Positions 56,923-64,000 of a DNA stretch of 64,000 nt are shown piece by piece; the stretch's first letter is position 1; each line of letters begins with the position of its first letter. The position numbers were made by a program, and so were the translations under genes. Source of the DNA: JBGPLJ01 sp963826145 (lineage in GTDB: Bacteria; Pseudomonadota; Gammaproteobacteria; Steroidobacterales; Steroidobacteraceae); assembly GCA_963826145.1 (NCBI GenBank), contig CAWGVW010000001.1, positions 1,054,001-1,118,000 on the forward strand, in the 5' to 3' direction. Below the pieces are notes generated by a model. It saw only the letters and a list, made by a program, of their open reading frames with translations. It ran no database searches and was not told the DNA's origin.

Positions 56923-57993
56923 TCAGCGTGCAGTGAGCGCCGGGTGCCCGTTCGCTTCGCTACCAGCAGCGCTCGTGTCGATTCGAACGTAGGCACTCAT
57001 TCCGGCTCGCAGCGGCATTCGATCGGGACCGGAATCGAGCGCTATGCGCACGGGGATTCGCTGCACGACCTTCACCCAATTGCCGCTCGCATTCTGTGGC
57101 GGGAGCAGGGCGAACTCCGCGCCGGTAGCTTGCGCGATGCTGAGCACATGGCCGCGCCACTTGCTGCCGCCATAGGTATCGATTTCGACCTCCGCGGGCT
57201 GGCCGATGCGGACCTTGCCGAGATCCGTTTCCTTGAAGTTCGCCTCGACCCACATGTCTTGTTCGGACACGATCGCGAGTGCGGTTCGTCCCGCCTCGAG
57301 GTGATCGCCGACCTGCGGCAGGTGACTCACGATGCCATTGCGGGGCGAATGCAGCTGTGTATGAGCGAGATTGAGTTCGGCCTGTGCGATCGCAACGTCT
57401 GCCGCCCGCACATCCGGATGCTCGTCCGGCGAGAGCTGCGGGTTGCCGCCGAGACGGGCAGTGATCGCGCCGAGATCCTGGCGCGCGACGGCGACATTGC
57501 CATCGGCTTCCTCTGCAGCCTGTTCGACACTGTCGAGGAGGGCGGAGGCGATCAAGTGGCGCGCCGCGAGTTCACGCTGGCGAGAGAGTTCCTTGCTTGC
57601 GAAATGCGCGTTGCGTTGCGCGAGGTCAAGCGCCGCGCGCTTCTGCGAGTACTGCGCCTTGAGCGACGCAATTTCCGTGCGAACAGTGTCGCGATGGGCA
57701 CGTGCCTGGGCAACGGCAAGGCGCGCGTCGGCGTCATCGATGACCAGCAGCAGCTGGCCGACAGCGATCCGCTCGTTTTCGCGCACCAGAACCTGTTCCA
57801 CGCGACCGCCAATGTCCGAACTCACCTGGACCTTGTCGGCGTGGACGTACGCATTGTCCGTTGTCGTATAGCGGCGATTCAGCAGATACACCGCTGCCGC
57901 GACCCCAACGAGCACGAGCGGCACGACAACGAGCAGCAGCAGACGCAAGCGCCCGAGTCCATTCGGCGCACTGGGCGCGTCAGGCGCGGCCAT
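56923..57993 (-). CDS. HlyD/EmrA-type membrane fusion protein
   Basis: A 356-residue periplasmic adaptor with one N-terminal membrane helix (LRLLLLVVVPLVLVGVAAAV), the EmrA-typical TTTDNAYVHADKVQVSSDIGG lipoyl half-motif, a long coiled-coil hairpin (about residues 90-190), a second lipoyl half (LHSPRNGIVSHLPQVGDHL) and a beta-barrel with ANFKETDLGKVRIGQPAEV. I chose ATG 57993, which has GAGGA about 9 bases upstream and overlaps the marR-like stop by 14 bases. It links the EmrB-like transporter to an outer-membrane channel. Confidence 0.92.
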   Translation of the reverse strand: MAAPDAPSAPNGLGRLRLLLLVVVPLVLVGVAAAVYLLNRRYTTTDNAYVHADKVQVSSDIGGRVEQVLVRENERIAVGQLLLVIDDADARLAVAQARAHRDTVRTEIASLKAQYSQKRAALDLAQRNAHFASKELSRQRELAARHLIASALLDSVEQAAEEADGNVAVARQDLGAITARLGGNPQLSPDEHPDVRAADVAIAQAELNLAHTQLHSPRNGIVSHLPQVGDHLEAGRTALAIVSEQDMWVEANFKETDLGKVRIGQPAEVEIDTYGGSKWRGHVLSIAQATGAEFALLPPQNASGNWVKVVQRIPVRIALDSGPDRMPLRAGMSAYVRIDTSAAGSEANGHPALTAR

Positions 57994-58456
57994 GGGTGCG
58001 TTCCTCAGTTGTGCTGCGGGCATCCGTGGCACGTCGTGCGGCGAGGTTTCGCCGCACGAAGGTCAGCAGGTCGAGCAACTTTTCCCGATCAGCCGCGCTG
58101 ACGCCCGTTAGCGCTCGCTTGCTGATGCCATCCGCGATCGACCGCAGGCGTTCGACCTTCGCCCGAGCACGTGCCGTAAGAAAGAGACGGGTCGCGCGGC
58201 GATCGCCGGGGTCGGCGCGGCGCTCGATCAGATCGAGCGCCGCAAGGCGGTCGAGCAGCCGGCAGACAGTGATCGGACGTACTTCGATCACTTCGGCGAG
58301 TTCGTTCTGCCGGCAGCCTTCCATGCGCGAGAGGTACGCAATTGCTCGCCATTGGGTCTGCGTCAGGCGCAGCTCCACAGCCCTGGCGGCGAATTCCGCC
58401 CGCAGCATGCGGCCGACATCGTGAATCAGAAATCCGAGGGCGCGAGTTTCCTGCAT
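57980..58456 (-). CDS. MarR-family transcriptional regulator
   Basis: A 158-residue winged-helix regulator. The DNA-binding region is LTQTQWRAIAYLSRMEGCRQ, ELAEVIEVRPITVCRLLDRL (recognition helix) and the wing DPGDRRATRLFLTARARA, the canonical MarR pattern. As first gene of the efflux operon it probably represses its own transcription until a ligand binds. The 153-base divergent gap to the phosphatase gene contains an AT-rich stretch (58476-58500) suitable for promoters, but I could not define an operator with confidence. Start ATG 58456. Confidence 0.92.
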   Translation of the reverse strand: MQETRALGFLIHDVGRMLRAEFAARAVELRLTQTQWRAIAYLSRMEGCRQNELAEVIEVRPITVCRLLDRLAALDLIERRADPGDRRATRLFLTARARAKVERLRSIADGISKRALTGVSAADREKLLDLLTFVRRNLAARRATDARSTTEERTHGRA

Positions 58457-58609
58457 GGGTGGTCCCGGTCCGGGCAATTAGTAAGCTATGCGTATTATGA
58501 TCAGCAGCAACTATTGGCGCAATGGCCAACCCGCCGCAACGGCAGCTGCTTCACACTCTGAGGTACCATGCGCTGCTACGCCGGGCGGCATACGCGGTGG
58601 GCGGTCGCG

Positions 58610-59095
58610 ATGAAGGTGCTATTCGTCTGTCTGGGGAATATCTGCAGGTCACCGACCGCGGAAGCGGTCTTCCGGCACGTCCTCACCCATGAGGGGGAGG
58701 GCCTGCGAATCGAGATCGATTCGGCAGGAACCCACGGCTATCACATCGGTGAGCCGCCGGACGTCCGGACGCAAGCGGCGGCGCGCCGACGTGGCATCGA
58801 TATGAGCGGGTTGCGGGCCCGCCAGGTGCACGCCGCGGACTTCGAGGAATTCGATCTCATCCTCGCGATGGACCGCGAGAATCTGGCGGAACTGAAGCGC
58901 CGTAGTCCGGCGCGCCTGCACGATCGGCTGCGACTCTTTCTGGAATACACGTCGCTAACCGACCGTGAAGTGCCGGACCCCTATTACGGCGGTGAAGCGG
59001 GTTTCGAACAGGTGCTCGATCTCGTGGAAAAAGCGAGCCGCGGTCTGCTCGACGATCTGCGCAGCCGCCTGTCACCCTATCGCAAGACGCCCTGA
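58610..59095 (+). CDS. Low-molecular-weight protein-tyrosine phosphatase
   Basis: A 161-residue phosphatase. The P-loop VCLGNICRSP supplies the nucleophile Cys7 and Arg13, and the general-acid loop is VPDPYYGGEAGFEQVLDLVE. Many such genes sit with tyrosine kinases of exopolysaccharide export, but no kinase is nearby here, so the substrate is unknown. Family alignment supports ATG 58610; an in-frame ATG at 58568 with GAGG six bases upstream would add 14 residues and has the better ribosome-binding site. Convergent with rne, 9 bases apart. Confidence 0.93.
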   Translation: MKVLFVCLGNICRSPTAEAVFRHVLTHEGEGLRIEIDSAGTHGYHIGEPPDVRTQAAARRRGIDMSGLRARQVHAADFEEFDLILAMDRENLAELKRRSPARLHDRLRLFLEYTSLTDREVPDPYYGGEAGFEQVLDLVEKASRGLLDDLRSRLSPYRKTP

Positions 59096-59104
59096 GTCTG
59101 CGCG

Positions 59105-61540
59105 TCAGTGATCGTCGCGGCGCGGACCTTCGGTTGGGCTCGCCGGACCGGAAGACCAGACCGTGAAGTGCTTTTGCTCGGATGACGGTGGGCTCGAATC
59201 CGGCGGTGGATTTGTTGGCGCCACGGGCGCGGATTCCCGCACCGGCGCTTCTGAAGTCGGGCGCGGCAGCTCGCCGACCGATCCCCCATCACCCGCCTGT
59301 GGCGGCGCAAAGATGTCGTGTTGACCGCCCGCGGGCCTTGCGTCGCTACCCGCGTTTTCGGATCCCGGCCGCTCGTCCCGCCGTCCCCGACGACCGCCGC
59401 GACGGCGACGCCCACGGCGTTCGCCGCGATCCCCACGGTCGGGGCGATCGCGATCGAATGTGCGCTGTTCCGGATTCTGCGGCCGATCCGGCCGTGACTC
59501 GCGCGCAGGTGGGACCGCACCGTCAGCCTGCGGCGCCGCGATCTGCGGCGGTCGCTCGCGCTGGCCATCCCGATGGCCGGCGCGATTGCTGTCGCGCTGG
59601 TTATCGCGGCCAGCATCGCGAGGGTGACGCTCGCCGCGCTCGTTGCGGTCGTGTCGCCTTGGCTGACCGTGCTGTCGATTGCGTTCACCGGGTCGGTCGT
59701 GCCGATCGCGGCCGCCAGACCGGTCTTGGCGCTCGTGCCGGCCACTGTCGCGGTTCCGGCCGTCATCGCGGTCGCGGCGATGTGGTCGGGTCGACCGGTC
59801 CGACTCCGAGGGCGAGGCTGCGCCTGTGCCCGTGCCAAACAGCGCCCGCCAAGCGCGCACGAAGATGCCGGGTCTTGCCGGCGCGTCGGGCTTTTCCGTG
59901 GGCAATGCGGGGGGCATCGGTGTGGAAGTGGCCACTAGCATCGGGACGACCGCGGGCGGCGCCGCGGCCTTCTTATCGCGGCCGTTTTCCGCGTTGGTCG
60001 CGGCGGCAGGATCCGCCGCCGGAGTCGCGAGCTGATAGCTGGTGCCGGTGTTCTCGGCGAGCATCGTCTCGTCGTCGCGCACGCGACGGATCACGTAGTT
60101 CGGCGTGAGCATATTGGCGTTTGGCACGAGAACGACTTCCGCCGCTCCTTTCCTGCCGATATTGCCCAGGGCTTCGCGCTTCTCGTTCATGAGAAAGGTT
60201 GCAACTTCCACCGGTACCTGGGCGATAACGCGCGCCGTCCGGTCTTTGCGCACCTCCTCGCCGATGATGCGCAGGATGGCAAGCGCAAGCGATTCGACGC
60301 CGCGGATATTGCCCTGACCGACGCAGCGCGGGCAGACGATGTGCGTCGACTCGCCGAGGCTCGGGCGCAGCCGCTGGCGCGACATTTCGAGCAATCCGAA
60401 GCGCGAGATCTTGCCGATCTGGATGCGTGCGCGGTCCTGCCGCACGGCATCGCGCAGCCGATCTTCCACCGCGCGCTGGTTGCGCTGAGACTCCATGTCG
60501 ATGAAGTCGATGACGATCAGGCCGCCGATGTCGCGCAGCCTCAGCTGTCTGGCAACTTCATCGGCGGCTTCCAGGTTGGTGTTGGTGGCTGTCGTCTCGA
60601 TATCCGCGCCGCGCGTTGCACGCGCGGAATTGATGTCGACCGAAACCAGCGCTTCCGTGTGATCGATAACAATGCCGCCGCCGGACGGCAGATCCACCTT
60701 GTGCGAGTACGCCGACTCGATCTGGCTTTCGATCTGAAAGCGCGTGAAGAGCGCAACATCGTCCTCGTAATGCTTGAGCTTGCGCAGCGAGTCCGCCGGC
60801 ATGAACCGCTGCATGTACTCCTGCGCTTTCTCGAACACCGCGGCATCGTCGACCAGGATTTCGCCGATGTCGTCCGAGAAGTAATCGCGCAGGCTGCGAG
60901 TGACGGCGTCGCTTTCCTGATAGACGAGGAATGGCGGCGCACGGTCCTTCGAGGCCTGATCGACCGCGTCCCAGACGCTACGCAGGTTGTTGAGATCCCA
61001 TTGCAGCTCCTCGGCCGATCGCCCGACACCGGCTGTGCGGATGATGGCGCCCATGCCCTCGGGGATCGTGAGGGACTCCATTGCGTCGCGCATCTGTTCG
61101 CGATCCTCGCCCTCGATGCGGCGCGAAACGCCGCCCGCGCGTGGATTATTCGGCATGAGCACGAGGAAGCGGCCCGCGAGCGAGATGAAAGTGGTGAGGG
61201 CGGCGCCCTTGTTGCCGCGCTCTTCCTTCTCGACCTGTACGACGACCTCCTGGCCTTCCTGCAGGAGCTCCTTGATGTTCATGCGCCCGCCCAGCGGCTG
61301 CGCACGGAAATATTCCTTGGAGACCTCTTTCAGCGGCAGGAAGCCATGGCGCGGCACGCCGTAATCGACGAAACACGCTTCGAGACTCGGCTCGATGCGC
61401 GTGATCCGGCCCTTGTAGATATTGGCTTTCTTCTGTTCCTTGGAGGGTATTTCGATCGCGAGATCGTAAAGCTTCTGGCCGTCAACCAGTGCTACGCGTA
61501 ACTCCTCTTCCTGAGTCGCGTTGATCAACATTCGTTTCAT
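59105..61540 (-). CDS. rne: Ribonuclease E
   Basis: RNase E initiates mRNA decay and processes rRNA and tRNA precursors. The 811-residue protein has an S1 domain (NIYKGRITRIEPSLEACFVD), the catalytic Asp302 (VSVDINSARA) and Asp345 (IVIDFIDME), and the zinc-link Cys403/Cys406 (CPRCVGQG) that holds the tetramer. Residues from about 510 on are disordered, starting Ala/Pro-rich and then rich in Arg, Asp, Gly and Asn (RRGRRRRGGRRGRRDE), as expected for an RNA-binding degradosome scaffold; it is shorter than in E. coli (1,061 total). Divergent from rluC, as in E. coli, with a long leader. Confidence 0.97.
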   Translation of the reverse strand: MKRMLINATQEEELRVALVDGQKLYDLAIEIPSKEQKKANIYKGRITRIEPSLEACFVDYGVPRHGFLPLKEVSKEYFRAQPLGGRMNIKELLQEGQEVVVQVEKEERGNKGAALTTFISLAGRFLVLMPNNPRAGGVSRRIEGEDREQMRDAMESLTIPEGMGAIIRTAGVGRSAEELQWDLNNLRSVWDAVDQASKDRAPPFLVYQESDAVTRSLRDYFSDDIGEILVDDAAVFEKAQEYMQRFMPADSLRKLKHYEDDVALFTRFQIESQIESAYSHKVDLPSGGGIVIDHTEALVSVDINSARATRGADIETTATNTNLEAADEVARQLRLRDIGGLIVIDFIDMESQRNQRAVEDRLRDAVRQDRARIQIGKISRFGLLEMSRQRLRPSLGESTHIVCPRCVGQGNIRGVESLALAILRIIGEEVRKDRTARVIAQVPVEVATFLMNEKREALGNIGRKGAAEVVLVPNANMLTPNYVIRRVRDDETMLAENTGTSYQLATPAADPAAATNAENGRDKKAAAPPAVVPMLVATSTPMPPALPTEKPDAPARPGIFVRAWRALFGTGTGAASPSESDRSTRPHRRDRDDGRNRDSGRHERQDRSGGRDRHDRPGERNRQHGQPRRHDRNERGERHPRDAGRDNQRDSNRAGHRDGQRERPPQIAAPQADGAVPPARESRPDRPQNPEQRTFDRDRPDRGDRGERRGRRRRGGRRGRRDERPGSENAGSDARPAGGQHDIFAPPQAGDGGSVGELPRPTSEAPVRESAPVAPTNPPPDSSPPSSEQKHFTVWSSGPASPTEGPRRDDH

Positions 61541-61959
61541 TTGTCCCTACTTCAAAAGCGTGAGGGACCGCTGAGCGAGAAGCGTGCGGCGCTGAATCGA
61601 CAGGGAAGGTATTCGGCAATGTGGGGGTCATGAGGCCGAAAGCCGGGAGCGCCGGCGCGCTACCCGAGCAGATCATCCTGTTGTTCCTGTTCCGCTTGCC
61701 CGGAGGCTTGCTCGTCTTCGGCGCGCGGGCTCCGGTTTCGATTCGAAGTCCCTGCGCTCCGCTCAACGGCCGAGCGATGGTCTGGAATTCCAGAACCAAC
61801 TAACATGCGGCGCATCCAGCGCTTGCGCTGCCCGCGTCGCGATTCACCGGTCTCAATGCCTGAGCTAACTCGGGCTCGGGAGGCCGGCTCTTAAGAAACC
61901 GGCCGGCAATATACAACATACATTCCTGCGAAAACAATGAATTACGATGGACGTCGGCG
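61541..61959. promoter_or_regulatory. rne-rluC divergent control region with long rne leader
   Basis: This 419-base stretch has no gene. On the minus strand TTGTTT (61937-61932) and TATATT (61913-61908) with an 18-base spacer form a good sigma-70 promoter for rne, predicting a start near 61900 and a leader of about 360 bases. E. coli rne has a 361-nt leader through which RNase E controls its own mRNA. Within the leader are a perfect 14-base palindrome TCTGGAATTCCAGA (61781-61794), a hairpin GCCTGAGC/GCTCGGGAGGC (about 61858-61884) and GGCCGG/CCGGCC (61882-61904). The rluC promoter was not resolved. Confidence 0.6.
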
Positions 61960-62952
61960 ATGACCGCCGAAATCGCCGACAAGGACAAAGCAACCCAGGG
62001 CGTGCGCTACGAGGAGATCGGGGCTGATTCCGCGGGCCAGCGCATCGACAACTACCTGTTGCGCATCCTCAAAACCGTGCCGCGCAGCCGCATTTATCGG
62101 CTGCTGCGCAAGGGCGAAGTGAGGGTCGACGGCCATCGCGTCAAGCCGGAGCACCGATTGCAGGCTGGCGTTCGGGTCCGGATTCCGCCGGTTCGCCTTG
62201 AATCGACGGCTCAAATAGCGCCGCCCAGGTCGATGCGCGAGCAACTGCGCCAGGCGATCATATTCGAGGACAAGAATCTGATCGCTCTCGACAAACCGGC
62301 GGGTATCGCTGTGCACGGCGGCAGCGGGCTGAGCCTCGGCGTCATCGAGGCTCTGCGAGCCGAATGGCCGCGCGAATCGCTGGAGCTCGTACACCGGCTG
62401 GATCGCGACACGAGCGGCTGCCTGCTGATCGCGCGCAATCGCAAAACGCTCCGCGACCTGCACGCCCTGATCCGCGACGGCGCAATGGAAAAGCGCTACT
62501 TGGCTCTGGTGCGGGGCAATTGGCAGCTCGGCGAGAAGCGCATCGACGTCCCCCTCGAGACCGAGCATCGCCGCAGCGGCGAACGTCACGTTCGGGCCAC
62601 GGCCCACGGCAAGGAATCCGTGAGTGTCTTCAAACCGGCGCAGTTCTTCGGCGCGCGCGCGACGCTGATGGAAATCGACATTCAGACCGGGCGGACGCAC
62701 CAGATTCGAGTCCACGCATCGCATGCGGGACATCCCGTGGCCGGCGACGAGAAGTACGGCGATGCGGGTTTCAATGTCGAGATGCGCCCGTACGGCCTGG
62801 AGAGGCTATTTCTGCACGCTCATTCGATCGCATTCTCGTGGCCGGGATCGCAAGCTCCGGCGCATTTCAGCGCACCGCTCCCGGCCGAGCTCAGGACCGT
62901 GATCGATCGTTTGCAGGCAGCGCCGACGCGCCCGCGCAGGAAGCGGCGTTAG
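61960..62952 (+). CDS. rluC: 23S rRNA pseudouridine(955/2504/2580) synthase
   Basis: RluC isomerises specific uridines of 23S rRNA to pseudouridine. The 330-residue protein has an N-terminal S4 domain (QRIDNYLLRILKTVPRSRIY, LLRKGEVRVDGHRVKPEHRL) and a catalytic domain with Asp in VHRLDRDTSGCLLIAR, and QTGRTHQIRVHASHAGHPVA. Position between rne and maf matches E. coli. Its TAG interleaves with the stop of the convergent maf gene (4-base overlap). Confidence 0.95.
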   Translation: MTAEIADKDKATQGVRYEEIGADSAGQRIDNYLLRILKTVPRSRIYRLLRKGEVRVDGHRVKPEHRLQAGVRVRIPPVRLESTAQIAPPRSMREQLRQAIIFEDKNLIALDKPAGIAVHGGSGLSLGVIEALRAEWPRESLELVHRLDRDTSGCLLIARNRKTLRDLHALIRDGAMEKRYLALVRGNWQLGEKRIDVPLETEHRRSGERHVRATAHGKESVSVFKPAQFFGARATLMEIDIQTGRTHQIRVHASHAGHPVAGDEKYGDAGFNVEMRPYGLERLFLHAHSIAFSWPGSQAPAHFSAPLPAELRTVIDRLQAAPTRPRRKRR

Positions 62953-63545
62953 GGCACCAGGAATCCGCAACCGCGCAGCGTCCCTGCCAGCCAGATGAGA
63001 GGCAGGCCGATCAACGCTGTCGGATCGCGTGAGTCGATCGACTCGAAGAGAGAAACCCCGAGGCCTTCGCACTTGAATCCGCCGGCGCAATCGAATGGTT
63101 GTTCGCCGTCGACGTACCGCGAAATTTCATCCGGCTTCAGCGCCCGGAAGCGCACACGCGTCGTGTCGATGTGCTGGAAGCTGTCGCGAGTCGCGCCGCG
63201 CGTGACGCAACATGCGGTCAGAAATTCGACCGTACGGCCGCTCGCAAACGCGAGCTGCTCGATGCACGCGTCCCTGGTGCCGGGCTTGCCTAGGATGCGA
63301 TCGCCTGCTGCGGCAACCTGATCCGATCCGATGACCCAGGCGTCGGGTGCGAGGGCGGCCGCGCTGGATGCTTTCGCTAGGGCAAGACGTTTCGCCAGCG
63401 CGCGCGCGGCTTCGCCGCTCCTCGGTGTCTCGTCGGCGCCGGTTGCGATCATCCGGAAGGGCAGCCGCAGCCGCTCGAGGAGCTCCCGGCGGTAGCGTGA
63501 CGATGAGGCAAGCACCAGCTCCGGCGTGATCGATGGGACAGGCAT
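62949..63545 (-). CDS. Maf-like nucleoside triphosphate pyrophosphatase (YceF subfamily)
   Basis: Maf proteins hydrolyse non-canonical or methylated nucleotides; the YceF subfamily prefers 7-methyl-GTP. The 198-residue protein has the N-terminal LVLASSSRYRRELLERL, ATGADET and the catalytic stretch WVIGSDQVAAAGDRILGKPG, and AGGFKCEGLGVSLFESIDSRD near the C-terminus. The YceF assignment rests on its place between rluC and yceD, as in E. coli. I chose ATG 63545; the frame is open to 63593 but would run over the yceD promoter. Confidence 0.9.
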   Translation of the reverse strand: MPVPSITPELVLASSSRYRRELLERLRLPFRMIATGADETPRSGEAARALAKRLALAKASSAAALAPDAWVIGSDQVAAAGDRILGKPGTRDACIEQLAFASGRTVEFLTACCVTRGATRDSFQHIDTTRVRFRALKPDEISRYVDGEQPFDCAGGFKCEGLGVSLFESIDSRDPTALIGLPLIWLAGTLRGCGFLVP

Positions 63546-63586
63546 ATTTAAGGCAAGAAAAACAAAGGTTTGCGCGTTCGAAAGGT

Positions 63587-63615
63587 TTGACACCCCCGGG
63601 GGTCGTCACTATCAT
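63587..63615 (+). promoter_or_regulatory. Consensus sigma-70 promoter for yceD, with palindrome in the spacer
   Basis: TTGACA (63587-63592), an exact 17-base spacer and TATCAT (63610-63615) make the strongest promoter in the window. The spacer carries CCCCCGGGGG (63593-63602), which would suit a repressor or structure-sensitive control. Two 9-base direct repeats AAAGGTTTG (63564-63572 and 63581-63589, 17 bases apart) lie on and upstream of the -35. Transcription would start about 63622, only three bases before the yceD ATG. Confidence 0.7.
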
Positions 63616-63624
63616 ACCGCGCCC

Positions 63625-64000
63625 ATGTCGAGGCCCCCGGAGCCGGAAGTCGATGTCAGCCAGCTGGCATCGGAGGAAGCGGAGTTCGAGAAGCGCTTCC
63701 TGCTTTCAGATTTCGATCGCTTACGCGATGCGGGCGCAGTTGTTCGCGGGTCCGAGGCACGCCCGGTGCGCGCTCGATTCCGCTTTGCCACGGAGCAGGG
63801 GCGTGCGGTGGCGGTGATCGACGTTGAGGCAGTGCTGGCCCTGACCTGTCAGCGATGCCTCAACCCGGTCGATTGGCCGGTAGCGAGTTCGACGAGAATT
63901 GCATTCGTGGACGCGGCCGCAATGGCGGCGGCGCAAACCGACGACCTCGAGCCGTACGAGACGCAAGGTGGCCGAGTAGCCCTGCGGGACGTGGTTGAAG
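63625..64000 (+). CDS. yceD: YceD (DUF177) large-ribosomal-RNA accumulation protein, 3'-truncated by window edge
   Basis: An open frame from ATG 63625 to the window end, 125 residues visible. It begins MSRPPEPEVDVSQL and contains AVLALTCQRCLNPVDWPVAS, the CxxC-containing hallmark of the DUF177/YceD family, followed by the acidic DDLEPYE segment. YceD affects 23S rRNA accumulation, and the gene normally precedes rpmF and plsX, which would lie beyond the window. Divergent from the maf gene as in E. coli. Confidence 0.9.
   Translation, partial: MSRPPEPEVDVSQLASEEAEFEKRFLLSDFDRLRDAGAVVRGSEARPVRARFRFATEQGRAVAVIDVEAVLALTCQRCLNPVDWPVASSTRIAFVDAAAMAAAQTDDLEPYETQGGRVALRDVVE

Noticed and set aside
58457..58609. 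MarR operator palindrome in the AT-rich divergent gap
   Set aside because: I found only weak dyad symmetry around 58478-58500, not enough to call a site.
1..64000. rRNA, tRNA, CRISPR arrays, prophage, integrases or insertion sequences
   Set aside because: No T-loop-like GGTTCGAATCC segments in gaps, no spaced direct repeats of CRISPR type, and no transposase or integrase motifs were seen. Short or diverged RNA genes could still be missed by eye.

Overview
The window is a GC-rich stretch of gammaproteobacterial core chromosome, about 64 kb, densely packed with housekeeping genes in overlapping operons. Gene order points to Gammaproteobacteria: dnaE-accA-tilS-pyrG-kdsA-eno-ftsB-ispD/F, surE-pcm-nlpD, sdhCDAB-sdhE-ygfX, rpoE-rseA-rseB, lepA-lepB-rnc-era-recO-pdxJ-acpS, lolC-lolE-lolD, exbB-exbD-msbA-lpxK-ycaR-kdsB, and rne divergent from rluC followed by maf and yceD. 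An rpfE-like gene next to recJ-prfB-lysS is the order of the Xanthomonas rpf region, so a lineage near Xanthomonadales, Nevskiales or Steroidobacterales is likely. No rRNA, tRNA, CRISPR array, prophage or insertion sequence was seen. GTG and TTG starts, and 4-base stop/start overlaps (ATGA, GTGA), are very common.

Layout. 1-8.6 kb: replication, fatty-acid, CTP, Kdo and glycolysis genes (dnaE partial, accA, tilS, pyrG, kdsA, eno). 8.7-13.8 kb: ftsB, a fused ispDF, a crotonase, an Smr-domain gene, then surE-pcm-nlpD. rpoS, which often follows nlpD, is absent here and a 28-nt inverted-repeat element sits in its place. 14-20.6 kb: a Mth938-like gene, an rpfE-like gene, recJ, prfB with its programmed frameshift, lysS, murI. 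20.6-25.5 kb: ygfZ and the succinate dehydrogenase operon with its flavin-insertion factor. 25.5-39.7 kb: the sigma-E operon, lepA, an unusual lepB, RNA-processing and repair genes, pdxJ, acpS, an exonuclease, rlmD, nagZ and a degenerate PAS/GGDEF protein. 39.7-44.2 kb, minus strand: a small periplasmic protein, mfd and csiV. 44.4-55.3 kb: envelope biogenesis (lipoprotein sorting, DNA uptake, ExbBD, lipid A flipping and phosphorylation, CMP-Kdo synthesis). 55.4-58.5 kb, minus strand: a MarR-regulated EmrAB-type efflux operon. 58.6-64 kb: a low-molecular-weight phosphatase, RNase E, rluC, maf and the start of yceD.

Many genes converge on the envelope: kdsA, kdsB, lpxK and msbA make and export Kdo-lipid A; lolCDE, lepB, nlpD, the sigma-E system and nagZ handle lipoproteins, secretion, stress and peptidoglycan recycling. 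The most unusual features are a LepB whose N-terminal membrane hairpin appears as four tandem copies, the inverted-repeat element after nlpD, apparent compensating frameshifts in tilS, an ispDF fusion, and a LOV/GGDEF protein that has lost both signature sites.
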